NCBI GenBank assembly: GCA_047604965.1
Contig: JASGGQ010000002.1
Coordinates: 1 to 52,335 of the forward strand
Direction: 5' to 3'
DNA length: 52,335 nucleotides
DNA from: JAGIBJ01 sp047604965
Lineage (GTDB): Bacteria; Actinomycetota; Thermoleophilia; Solirubrobacterales; Solirubrobacteraceae
Shown: piece by piece, positions 41,821 through 50,181 of the stretch
Layout of the letters: each line of letters opens with the position of its first letter
Position numbering within the stretch: the stretch's first letter is position 1
Notes under the pieces: model-generated
The model's database searches: none
The model's input: only the letters and a program-made list of their open reading frames with translations
Told to the model about the DNA's origin: nothing
Translations under genes and position numbers: made by a program

Positions 41821-42129
41821 ATGACGCGCGTCCCCCGGCGCCGCACCCCCCGCCCGATCGCCACGGTGATCGAAGGACTTTTGACCGAGCTTGCGCCGGC
41901 CGACCCGTTGTCGCGCCTGCAAGCCCAGTGGCCGCAGTTCGCTGGCCAGCGCTACGGCAGCCTCAGTCGGCCGGTGCGCCAGCGCAAAGACGGCACGATC
42001 GTGATCGCCTGCGACTCCGGCGCGATCGCCGCCGACCTACAACTCCAAGCACCACAGCTTGTGGCGCTGATCGGCGAACACCTCGGCCTGCGCTGCACGC
42101 TGCGTTTCGAAGGACCGCGTCGCCGCTGA
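41821..42129 (+). CDS. dciA: DUF721 protein, DciA-like helicase loader
   Basis: The 102-residue protein fits the DUF721/DciA family, which loads or activates DnaB in bacteria lacking DnaC. Evidence is the position between recF and gyrB, and the pattern ELAPADPLSRLQAQWPQFAGQ (W-x-x-x-x-G), GTIVIACDSGAIAADLQLQAPQLVALI and a basic C-terminus. Usual actinobacterial homologues are longer, with an N-terminal extension, so this is a compact form. The ATG at 41821 has only a weak ribosome binding site. Confidence 0.85.
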   Translation: MTRVPRRRTPRPIATVIEGLLTELAPADPLSRLQAQWPQFAGQRYGSLSRPVRQRKDGTIVIACDSGAIAADLQLQAPQLVALIGEHLGLRCTLRFEGPRRR

Positions 42130-42449
42130 GCGCGGTACGCCAGCTCCGCCGGATTCGAGGTCGGTGCGGTGGCGATCATCGCGTCGGCGCGATGATCGCG
42201 CCGGTAACCCAAAACGCATCGCTCGCGCACGCGCGCGAGCGCAGCGCAACTCGCCGGTTCTCGCGCACGCTTTTGCCGCTCTCGCGGGATCTCCCGCGCC
42301 GACCTGCCTTCCGCCACCGGAAACAAGCCCAGCCGCTCAAAACGGGCGTTTCCGCTCCCAAGCTCGGTAGACTGCCCTCGCAGCGAGCCGTTCGCCGGCC
42401 TGCTCCCCGACTCCGACCTGCCGCCGCGCGGCACGGAAACCGCTCACCC
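42130..42449. other. Intergenic region dciA-gyrB
   Basis: These 320 bases hold the long inverted repeat at 42172-42199 and, further on, a -10-like TAGACT at 42368-42373 that could serve gyrB. No gene is recognisable. The stretch upstream of gyrB is where supercoiling-responsive promoters are expected. Confidence 0.45.
42172..42199. terminator. 12-base perfect inverted repeat after dciA
   Basis: GCGATCATCGCG-4-CGCGATGATCGC forms a perfect 12-pair hairpin 43 bases past the dciA stop. It probably ends the dnaN-recF-dciA transcript, though it lacks a T-run; each arm is itself partly palindromic (GCGATCATCGC), so a protein-binding site is possible. Confidence 0.55.
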
Positions 42450-44882
42450 ATGGCCGACGACACCACCTCCCAGCAGGGATCAGCCTCCTACGGCGCCGAC
42501 GACATCACCGTCCTGGAAGGGCTCGAAGCGGTCCGCCTGCGGCCGGGTATGTACATCGGTTCGACCGGCATCCGTGGGCTGCACCATCTCGTTTGGGAAA
42601 TCGTCGACAACTCGGTCGACGAAGCGCTTGCCGGCCACGCGACGACGGTCGACGTCACGATTCACCCCGACAACTCGGTCACCGTCCAAGACGACGGCCG
42701 GGGCATCCCCGTCGCCGTGATGGAAAAAGAGGGCAAGTCGGCGCTTGAAGTCGTGCTGACCGTGCTGCACGCCGGCGGCAAGTTCGGCGACGGCGGCGGC
42801 TACAAAGTCTCCGGCGGTCTGCACGGCGTCGGTTCTTCGGTCGTCAACGCACTGTCCACGACGCTCCACGCGCAGGTGCAGCGCGACGGCCACATCCACA
42901 CGCAGACCTACCAGCGCGGGATCCCCGACGGCCCGATCACGCAAGGCGACGCGACCGACCGAACCGGTACCGCGATCACCTTCGCGCCCGACCCCGACAT
43001 CTTCGAAGAAACGGTCTTCGACTGGAACATCCTCGAAACGCGCCTGCGCGAAACCTCGTTCCTGACCAAGGGCCTGAAGATCACGCTCACCGACGAGCGC
43101 GGCGAAGGCAAGCAGGCCGTCTTCCACGCCGAAGGCGGCATCGCCGATTTCGTCGCCCATCTCAACGGTGCCAAAGAGACGATGGGCCGCAAAATCGTCT
43201 ACTTCGAGGGCGAATCTGAAGAAGGCTCCGTCGAAATCGCGATGCAATGGAACACGACCTACCAAGAGTCGGTTCACAGCTTCGCCAACAACATCAACAC
43301 GCACGAAGGCGGGTCGCATCTCTCCGGCTTCCGCTCGGCACTGACCCGCACGCTCAACCGCTACGCCCGCGAAAAAGGGCTGCTGCGCGAAAAAGACGAC
43401 AACCTCTCCGGCGAGGACATCCGCGAAGGGCTGACCGCCGTCATCTCCGCCAAGCTCTCCAACCCGCAGTTCGAGGGCCAGACGAAAACCAAGCTCGGCA
43501 ACCCCGGCATGGAAGGCTTCGTCGCGAACATCGTCAACACGAAGCTCGCCGAGTTCTTCGAAGAAAACCCGCAAGATGCTGGCGCCGTGGTCCGCAAAGC
43601 GGTCGCGGCCTCACAAGCGCGGGCCGCCGCCCGCAAAGCGCGTGATCTCACCCGTCGTAAAAGCGCGCTGGAAAACTCGACGCTGCCCGGCAAGCTCGCG
43701 GACTGCTCGGTCAAAGATCCAACGCTCGCCGAACTGTTCATCGTCGAGGGTGACTCCGCCGGCGGCTCGGCCAAACAAGGCCGAGATCGCGCCACCCAGG
43801 CGATCCTGCCGCTACGAGGCAAGATTCTCAACGTCGAAAAGGCCCGCATCGACAAGGTGCTCGCCAACCAGGAAATCCAAAACCTGATCACCGCGATCGG
43901 CACCGGCGTCCGCGACGAATTCGACATCGAAAAGCTCCGGTACCACAAGATCATCCTGATGACCGACGCCGATGTCGACGGCGCCCACATCCGCACGCTC
44001 GCCCTCACGCTGCTCTTCCGCGAGATGCGCGAACTGATCGACGGCGGCTACGTCTACATCGCCAAACCGCCGCTCTATCGCCTCAAGCGCGGCAACCAAA
44101 CCCGCTACATCGAGCACCAGTCCGAACTCGAAGAGATCCTGCTCTCCAACAAGTGGGATGAGATCGAGATCACCGATCGCGCCGGCAAGAAGACGACCGT
44201 CACCGAGCTGCGCTGGCAAAAACTCACGCGCCTGCTCAAGCACTACGACGCCTGGGCCAGCCAGCTGCGCTCCGAATACGGGCATGAAGCACTCAGCTTC
44301 CTGGAATCCTCCTCGCTGCTGGATTCGCTGCTGAAAAGCTCGACCGAAGCTGAAGCGGCGATCGCCGCTTCCGGCGACGACGACGCCCCGTTCCAAACGA
44401 GCGTCGAAGAGAGCGGCGAACACGAACTGTGGGTCAAGTCGATCGAAAAGAGCACCGGCCACGCCCGCATCTTCCGCCTGCGCCGCTCACTCTTCGACCC
44501 CGTCTACGGCACCAAAACGGCGTACCGCCAACTCGTCGACGCCCGCGAAGGACTGGCCGCACTCGTTGGCAGCGGTCCCTTCACCGTCACGATCGATGAC
44601 CACTCGCAAACGGCCAGCACCTACGTCGGCCTGCGCGATGCGATCCTGCGCCTCGCCCAACGCGGCACCACGCTTTCGCGCTTCAAGGGTCTCGGCGAGA
44701 TGAATGCCGAACAGCTGGCAGACACCACGATGGACCCAGCCAAGCGCACCCTCGCGCAAGTTACGATCGACGACGCCACCGCCGCCGACGAGATCTTCTC
44801 CAAACTGATGGGTGATCTCGTCGAACCGCGCCGCGAATTCATCGAGACCTACGGCGCCTCCGTAGCGAACCTCGATGTCTAA
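42450..44882 (+). CDS. gyrB: DNA gyrase subunit B (long form)
   Basis: The 810-residue ATPase subunit has the GHKL site (EIVDNSVDEALAGH near residue 50, DDGRGIPV, GGLHGVGSSVVNALS), transducer motif, and the TOPRIM block LFIVEGDSAGGSAKQGRDRATQAILPLRGKILN-type core near residue 430 with MTDADVDGAHIRTL. Between YIAKPPLYRLKRG (~540) and RFKGLGEMNAEQL (~745) it carries about 180 extra residues, as in proteobacterial GyrB and unlike the ~650-700 residue subunits of model actinobacteria. The ATG at 42450 is fixed by the conserved region starting ITVLEGLEAVRLRPGMYIG. Confidence 0.94.
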   Translation: MADDTTSQQGSASYGADDITVLEGLEAVRLRPGMYIGSTGIRGLHHLVWEIVDNSVDEALAGHATTVDVTIHPDNSVTVQDDGRGIPVAVMEKEGKSALEVVLTVLHAGGKFGDGGGYKVSGGLHGVGSSVVNALSTTLHAQVQRDGHIHTQTYQRGIPDGPITQGDATDRTGTAITFAPDPDIFEETVFDWNILETRLRETSFLTKGLKITLTDERGEGKQAVFHAEGGIADFVAHLNGAKETMGRKIVYFEGESEEGSVEIAMQWNTTYQESVHSFANNINTHEGGSHLSGFRSALTRTLNRYAREKGLLREKDDNLSGEDIREGLTAVISAKLSNPQFEGQTKTKLGNPGMEGFVANIVNTKLAEFFEENPQDAGAVVRKAVAASQARAAARKARDLTRRKSALENSTLPGKLADCSVKDPTLAELFIVEGDSAGGSAKQGRDRATQAILPLRGKILNVEKARIDKVLANQEIQNLITAIGTGVRDEFDIEKLRYHKIILMTDADVDGAHIRTLALTLLFREMRELIDGGYVYIAKPPLYRLKRGNQTRYIEHQSELEEILLSNKWDEIEITDRAGKKTTVTELRWQKLTRLLKHYDAWASQLRSEYGHEALSFLESSSLLDSLLKSSTEAEAAIAASGDDDAPFQTSVEESGEHELWVKSIEKSTGHARIFRLRRSLFDPVYGTKTAYRQLVDAREGLAALVGSGPFTVTIDDHSQTASTYVGLRDAILRLAQRGTTLSRFKGLGEMNAEQLADTTMDPAKRTLAQVTIDDATAADEIFSKLMGDLVEPRREFIETYGASVANLDV

Positions 44883-45020
44883 TCGGTTGAGCGGCACCTC
44901 GCGGCGCGATGCTGCTGCGCCGGTACTCAATGGCCCAGGGGGCGACCTCCGCCCGTCGCCGCAGCGTGACCTCCACGACGCGGCACTCCTCGAATCAGAC
45001 ATGAAGAACGGAGGACGCAC

Positions 45021-47633
45021 ATGAGCACCGGTGATCTGATCGGCGGCGGCAACATCGAGCCCCGCGCCCTCGAAGACGAAATGCACACGGCGTACCTCGA
45101 TTACGCCATGAGCGTGATCATCGGGCGCGCCCTCCCCGACGCTCGGGACGGCCTCAAGCCGGTCCACCGCCGCGTGCTGTTCTCGATGAACGAGAACGGC
45201 CAAGGACCGACCCGTCCGTACTCGAAATCGGCGGCGATCGTCGGCGACGTGATGGGTAAATACCACCCGCACGGCGACTCCGCGATCTACGACACGCTCG
45301 TCCGCATGGCCCAGCCATTCTCGATGCGGTACGAACTGATCGACGGCCAAGGCAACTTCGGTTCGATCGACGACGACCCTGCTGCCGCGATGCGCTACAC
45401 CGAAGCGCGCCTGGCCCGCATCGCGACCGAGATGTTGCGCGATCTCGACAGCGACACCGTCGACTTCCAGCCCAACTACGACGGCTCCAAGCAGGAACCG
45501 GTCGTGCTGCCCGCACGCTTCCCGAACCTGCTCGTCAACGGCGGCTCCGGCATCGCCGTCGGCATGGCCACGAAGATCCCGCCGCACAACCTCGGCGAAA
45601 TCGTCGGTGCTGTGGTCGCGATGATCGACAACCCCGACATCACCGACGACGAACTGATCGCGCTCGTCCCCGGCCCCGACTTCCCAACCGGCGGCATCAT
45701 CGTCGGCCGCTCTGGCATCCGCGCCGCCTACGAAACCGGGCGTGGCAAAGTCCGTGTGCGCGCGAAAATCCACACCGAAGACATCGGCCGCGGTAAAGAG
45801 GCGCTGATCGTCACCGAGCTGCCGTACGAGGTCAAGAAGGGCGGCGACAACGGCGTCATCAAGAAGATCGCCGATCTGGTGCGCGACAAGCGGATCCCCG
45901 AAGTCGCTGACATCCAGGACTACTCCGACAAACGCGGGATGCGGCTCGTGATCGAGCTCAAACGCGACGCGATCCCCGAAGTCGTTCGCAACAAGCTCTT
46001 CAAGCACACGCCGCTACAAACGACCTTCGGCGTCAACACTGTCGCACTGGTCGATGGCGTTCCGCGCACCCTCTCGCTGCGCGAAGCGCTGCGCGTCTGG
46101 ATCGAGCATCAGCGCGATGTCATCGTGCGCCGCTCCAAGCACGAACTCGGCGTCCTTGAGCGCCGCGTCCATGTGCTCGAAGGGCTCCTCAAAGCGCTCG
46201 ACCACCTCGATGAGGTGATCGAAGTGATCCGCGCTAGCCGTGACCGCGAATCTGCGCGCGTCGAGCTGATGGCGCGCTTTGAACTCTCCGAGATCCAGGC
46301 CTCCGCGATCCTCGACCTGCGCCTGAGCCAGCTCACCGCGCTGGAAGCCGACGCGATCCAAAGCGAATACGACGACAAGGTCGAGCGGATCGCTGAACTG
46401 CGCGCGATCCTCGGCGATGAACGCAAGATCTTCGCGCTGATCAAAGAGGAACTGACCGAGATCTCCGAACGGTTCGGCGACGAGCGCCGCACGATCATCA
46501 CCGACTCCGAAGATGAGATCGACATTGAGGATCTGATCGCCGACCAGCAGATGGTCATCACGATCACCCATTCGGGATACATCAAATCCCTGCCGCTCGC
46601 CACCTACCGCCAGCAGAACCGTGGTGGGCGCGGCGTCACCGGGATGAACATGAAGGATGGCGACTTCATCGAGCATCTCTTCGTTTGCTCCAGCCACGAC
46701 TTCCTGCTGTTCTTCAGCAACCGGGGCAAGGTCTACCGCAAGAAGGTGTACGAGCTGCCGGAAGCCAGCCGTACCGCGAAAGGCCGCGCGCTCGTCAACA
46801 TCCTGCCGCTGCGCGACGGCGAGCGGATCCAATCGGTGCTCTCCACCCGCGACTTCAACGAAGGGCCGTTCCTGATCTTCGCGACCCGATCCGGCGTCGT
46901 CAAGAAAACCGAGTTTGGCCTGTACAACACGCCGATCAAGGCCGACGGGATCATCGCCATCAAGATCCGTGACGACGACGAACTGGTCGCGGTGCGCCGC
47001 ACCTCCGGGGACGACGACATCCTGATGGTCAGCCGCCGTGGCCAAGCGGTGCGCTTCCACGAGGAAGCCACCCGCGCGATGGGCCGCGACACCACCGGCG
47101 TGCGCGGCATGGATATCTCCGCCAAAGACGACGGCGTGCTTGCGATGGATGTCGCCCGCGACGACGACGACCTGCTCGTCGTCACCGAAAACGGCTACGG
47201 TAAGCGGACCGGCATCGATCAGTACCGCAAGACCAATCGCGGTACGAAGGGCGTCGGCACGATCAAGCTCACCGACGCGAAAGGTGCGCTTGCCGGTGCG
47301 CTCGTCGTCCGCGAGCATGACGGGCTGGTGTTCATCAGCCGCGAAGGGATGGTGCAGCGCACCGCCGTCCGCGGCATCAACCGCTACGGCCGCCTCTCCC
47401 AAGGCGTCAAGTTGATGAACGTCCGCGACGACGACATTGTGTCCGCCGTCGCCGTGGTCTACGACAACGACGACGAGGAAGGCACCGACGTGCAACCGAC
47501 CCTTGAGAGCGAAACGCCCGCAACCCCCGCTCCAGACGGCGATGAGGGCAGCCCCGGCGTCCAGATCAACGAGTCCGAGATCGACGAGCCCGGCGATGAG
47601 GACTCCCCGACGACCGAGAACGACATCACCTGA
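45021..47633 (+). CDS. gyrA: DNA gyrase subunit A
   Basis: The 870-residue subunit has the N-terminal EMHTAYLDYAMSVIIGRALPDARDGLKPVHRRVL, the quinolone-region GKYHPHGDSAIYDTLVRMAQ, and the active-site Tyr in RYTEARLA near residue 124. The C-terminal beta-pinwheel holds the GyrA box as QQNRGGRGVTGM, a variant of QRRGGKG, needed for DNA wrapping. An acidic tail of ~50 residues ends the protein. GGAGG seven bases before the ATG fixes the start, 138 bases after gyrB. Confidence 0.95.
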   Translation: MSTGDLIGGGNIEPRALEDEMHTAYLDYAMSVIIGRALPDARDGLKPVHRRVLFSMNENGQGPTRPYSKSAAIVGDVMGKYHPHGDSAIYDTLVRMAQPFSMRYELIDGQGNFGSIDDDPAAAMRYTEARLARIATEMLRDLDSDTVDFQPNYDGSKQEPVVLPARFPNLLVNGGSGIAVGMATKIPPHNLGEIVGAVVAMIDNPDITDDELIALVPGPDFPTGGIIVGRSGIRAAYETGRGKVRVRAKIHTEDIGRGKEALIVTELPYEVKKGGDNGVIKKIADLVRDKRIPEVADIQDYSDKRGMRLVIELKRDAIPEVVRNKLFKHTPLQTTFGVNTVALVDGVPRTLSLREALRVWIEHQRDVIVRRSKHELGVLERRVHVLEGLLKALDHLDEVIEVIRASRDRESARVELMARFELSEIQASAILDLRLSQLTALEADAIQSEYDDKVERIAELRAILGDERKIFALIKEELTEISERFGDERRTIITDSEDEIDIEDLIADQQMVITITHSGYIKSLPLATYRQQNRGGRGVTGMNMKDGDFIEHLFVCSSHDFLLFFSNRGKVYRKKVYELPEASRTAKGRALVNILPLRDGERIQSVLSTRDFNEGPFLIFATRSGVVKKTEFGLYNTPIKADGIIAIKIRDDDELVAVRRTSGDDDILMVSRRGQAVRFHEEATRAMGRDTTGVRGMDISAKDDGVLAMDVARDDDDLLVVTENGYGKRTGIDQYRKTNRGTKGVGTIKLTDAKGALAGALVVREHDGLVFISREGMVQRTAVRGINRYGRLSQGVKLMNVRDDDIVSAVAVVYDNDDEEGTDVQPTLESETPATPAPDGDEGSPGVQINESEIDEPGDEDSPTTENDIT

Positions 47634-47891
47634 TGTTCGTACGCGCCAGCTGGCCGGCTGCCGGAAGTTTCCGTCCGGGCCACGGGTATGCTGGCGCTAC
47701 CAGAGAAGGGAGGTGATCCGCATCTACGAGAGTTCTTATGGGACCCTGGAGGTACTCGGATCCCCGGCCCCGCGAACGCGGGCCTGACGGGACAAATCAA
47801 CCACCGACGTACCCGCGATTCGGCGGTGCCGCGACTCGTCCCTGCGGCCCATTGACCACCGGCGAATCGTGTTTTGCGTTCGAACAGCGCG
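47634..47891. other. Region after gyrA with a near-perfect Shine-Dalgarno
   Basis: Besides the tiny frame at 47713, this stretch has an inverted repeat CGGAA-3-TTCCG near 47665 that may end gyrA transcription, and AGAAGGGAGGTGATCC (47704-47719), which matches the complement of the 16S rRNA 3' end at all but one base. Confidence 0.5.
47713..47787 (+). CDS. Candidate 24-residue small protein downstream of gyrA
   Basis: A GTG-started frame reads MIRIYESSYGTLEVLGSPAP then RTRA and stops. A near-perfect Shine-Dalgarno (AGAAGGGAGG, 47704-47713) runs right up to the GTG, which is too close for normal use; an ATC codon eight bases further is in the same frame. An ATG at 47738 in another frame is the alternative. 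It may be a leader peptide or accidental. Confidence 0.25.
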   Translation: MIRIYESSYGTLEVLGSPAPRTRA

Positions 47892-47925
47892 AAGGGCGCC
47901 CCGGCAACCGCAGCTGGGGCGCCTT
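47892..47925 (-). terminator. Terminator hairpin of the HNH gene
   Basis: AAGGGCGCCCC and GGGGCGCCTT pair (one bulged G) around a 13-base loop, starting at the stop codon of the minus-strand HNH gene. Its symmetry lets it act for the region downstream of gyrA too. Confidence 0.65.
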
Positions 47926-48595
47926 ACGCCGCCTGCGCCAGCGCGCCCACCGGCGACCCTGGAGCGGCGCTGGTGGCGGCCAGCCCACCACGCCGCGCGA
48001 CCACCCGCAGCCACGGCTCCCACACCGCCGGCGTGCGCGGCGCAGCGACATGGATGAACACGTCGGGATGCGGAGCGCGTGGTGCCGTACGCGGAATCAT
48101 CCCCGCCACCGCCGGCAACATGTCGCCCTTGCGGCGGTTGCATGGAGCGCAGCACGCGACCACGTTGTCCCACGTCGAACCGCCGCCCTTCGCGCGCGGA
48201 ATCACATGATCGACCGTCAGCTCCGAGCGTGAATCGCAGTACTGGCAGCGCCAGCCGTCGCGCGCGAAGATCGCGCGGCGCGTAATGCGGCGGGTGCGCG
48301 TTTCGCGCGGCACCGGCGCATACCGCGTCAAGCGGATCACCTCCGGTCGCGGCATCTGATCGCCGCCGGAATGCAGCGCCACGCCGCCGCGATCCTCGAT
48401 CAGTTCCGCCCGCTCCTTGAGGAGCAACACCGCCGCGCGGCGCACCGTGCATACGTTGATCGGTTCGTACGTCGCGTTCAACACCAGGACCTGGCCGCCA
48501 AGTGTGGCGGCAACACCTCCGCCCCCTCGGTCCTTGCCGGGAACGGAGCTGCGAGGGTCTGGTGGCGTCGCTGGCGTCGCTGGCACGACCCTCAC
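47924..48595 (-). CDS. HNH endonuclease family protein
   Basis: The conserved part begins VLVLNATYEPINVCTVRRAAVLLL and continues with RRAIFARDGWRCQYCDSRSELTVDH-type zinc-binding HNH core (C-x2-C, DHVIPRAKGG, CCAPCNRRKGD with a second C-x2-C). This form of HNH protein is widespread in actinobacteria as a housekeeping gene of unknown role. The start is uncertain: GTG 48595 has GGGGG just upstream, TTG 48625 and GTG 48586 are alternatives. The first ~30 residues are Pro/Gly-rich and unlike the family. It ends in its own terminator. Confidence 0.82.
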   Translation of the reverse strand: MRVVPATPATPPDPRSSVPGKDRGGGGVAATLGGQVLVLNATYEPINVCTVRRAAVLLLKERAELIEDRGGVALHSGGDQMPRPEVIRLTRYAPVPRETRTRRITRRAIFARDGWRCQYCDSRSELTVDHVIPRAKGGGSTWDNVVACCAPCNRRKGDMLPAVAGMIPRTAPRAPHPDVFIHVAAPRTPAVWEPWLRVVARRGGLAATSAAPGSPVGALAQAA

Positions 48596-48688
48596 TGTAC
48601 CCCCGAGGTCAACCGAAACCAGCAAACCACCGGTGAACGCGCGGCCCGCCCGCTCGGCCTGCCCAGCCCGGCCTCCGGCATGCGCCGG

Positions 48689-49630
48689 CTACCCCGGATC
48701 GGCCGCGACCGGGTAGGAGCCGAGCACCCGCACCGCGTCGCACTGCTTGGCGAGCCCCGCAATCGCGCCATCGACCGCTTCGCTACCGAGCGCGCCCTCG
48801 ATATCGGCAAAGAAGCGGTAGTGGCCAAGCTGCCCGCGCAACGGGCGCGACTCGATCTTCGACAGATTCAATCCGCGAAACGCGAACTCCGAGAGGCAGC
48901 GCACCAGCCACCCAGGCGAACCGTCGCCGGTGCCCTGCCAGGTGACGGTCGTTTTGATCGGCCGATCGTCGCCGGCATCGTTCGCGCGTCGCTGCCGCGC
49001 CGCAACGTCGTCGCTGCCGCCCGCTGCCGCCGGGGACACCAGCCGGTCGCGGTGCTCGATCAACACGAAGCGCGTCACATTGACCTGCTCCTGGATGTCG
49101 TCGCGCAACACGACACAGCCATGCAGCTCCGCTGCGCGCCGCGAGCCGATCGCCGCCCACCGCTCCGGCGACGCGGCGACGAGTGCGACACCCTTGGAGG
49201 TCGACGCGACCGGCACCACCGACGCCTGCCGCACATGCTCCGCCAAAAAGCGGCGGGCCTGCGCGAGCCCCTGCGGATGGGAGTAGACCTGCTCGATCTC
49301 GCCGAGTTCCAGCGGTCGCGCGGCGACCAGCAGCTGCTCGATCGGCAAATCCAATTCGGCGGTGATCACCAGCTCGTCGTGCTCGACGAGCGTGTCAAGC
49401 GTCGCCCCGACCGACCCTTCCGTCGAGTTCTCGATCGGCACGACCACCGCGCCAAGCGGTACGCCACCGGGCATCGGCACGCCGAGCGCCAAGTCGCCGA
49501 TCAGATTGTTGATCGACTCGACCGGCACCAGCTCGCCGCCCCACGTCGCCGTCATCCGCTGCGCGGCAACCTGCGAAAAGGTGCCGGTGGGGCCGAGGAA
49601 TCCGACGACCGGGCTCACCGGGCCGCTCAT
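48689..49630 (-). CDS. pheA: Prephenate dehydratase
   Basis: The 313-residue enzyme converts prephenate to phenylpyruvate in phenylalanine synthesis. It shows VGFLGPTGTFSQVAAQ, VVVPIENSTEGSVGATLD near residue 65, SHPQGLAQARRFL near residue 115, the catalytic-region TRFVLIEHR and a C-terminal ACT domain (GSPGWLVRCLSEFAFRGLNLSKIESRPL with continuation GHYRFFADIEG) for feedback by phenylalanine. A ~25-residue insert rich in Ala/Asp precedes the ACT domain. Its ATG overlaps the stop of the DUF4446 gene. Confidence 0.93.
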   Translation of the reverse strand: MSGPVSPVVGFLGPTGTFSQVAAQRMTATWGGELVPVESINNLIGDLALGVPMPGGVPLGAVVVPIENSTEGSVGATLDTLVEHDELVITAELDLPIEQLLVAARPLELGEIEQVYSHPQGLAQARRFLAEHVRQASVVPVASTSKGVALVAASPERWAAIGSRRAAELHGCVVLRDDIQEQVNVTRFVLIEHRDRLVSPAAAGGSDDVAARQRRANDAGDDRPIKTTVTWQGTGDGSPGWLVRCLSEFAFRGLNLSKIESRPLRGQLGHYRFFADIEGALGSEAVDGAIAGLAKQCDAVRVLGSYPVAADPG

Positions 49631-50124
49631 GCGCCCATCGCGACGCGTAGCGCCTCGGCCTCCTCCGGCGAAAGCTCCAGCTCGCCGACGCCCTCACGCA
49701 CGCCCTTGGCGTACATCCGCGCCTGATCGCGATGATGGATCGACGACAAGATCACGCCGGTCTTGCGGGCATCAAGCAACGCGATCGAGGTTGACTGGCG
49801 CCCCGACATCTCGTTGTAGGCGTCATACCGCACCAGTCCCGAATGCGCGATCGCACCATCGAGCCGATGTTCGGCGAGGTCAAGCCGCTTCGCCGTCTGC
49901 TCGGTGTTTTGCTTGACGTACGCCACCATCTGCTGCACCTGGTCGTGCAGCGCCTTGGCATGCAGGATCAGGTCGCGTTCCCCGTGCTCGCCAAGCACGA
50001 CCCGCTGCGCGCGCGACAGCCGCCGCAACCGCCGCTGAAGCGAGGCCGCCCACACGAGCGCCAGCAATCCAAGCGCCAGCCCAGCCGCGCCAAGCCCCAC
50101 CGCGATCTGGTCGACCTGCTCCAT
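49627..50124 (-). CDS. DUF4446 family membrane-anchored protein
   Basis: The 165-residue protein has one N-terminal membrane span (residues ~8-28), a basic stop-transfer RRLRRLSRAQR, a helical region and the DUF4446 core: GAIAHSGLVRYDAYNEMSGRQS, ALLDARKTGVILSSIHHRDQARMYAK and EAEALRVAMG. The family is common in Gram-positives, function unknown. ATG 50124 sets the span at the N-terminus. It overlaps pheA, an odd but recurring pairing. Confidence 0.88.
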   Translation of the reverse strand: MEQVDQIAVGLGAAGLALGLLALVWAASLQRRLRRLSRAQRVVLGEHGERDLILHAKALHDQVQQMVAYVKQNTEQTAKRLDLAEHRLDGAIAHSGLVRYDAYNEMSGRQSTSIALLDARKTGVILSSIHHRDQARMYAKGVREGVGELELSPEEAEALRVAMGA

Positions 50125-50181
50125 GGCGCGAACGCTACCGGCTCGCCGCCGCGCCCGAGGCGCGGCGCGCACGCCAGATCA

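Noticed and set aside
42480..47495. Several long minus-strand frames opposite gyrB and gyrA
   Set aside because: They mirror the strongly biased codons of the gyrase genes and resemble no protein.
47704..47719. Possible remnant of a 16S rRNA 3' end on the minus strand
   Set aside because: Similarity stops outside the 16-base anti-Shine-Dalgarno segment; the preceding bases do not match 16S helix 45.
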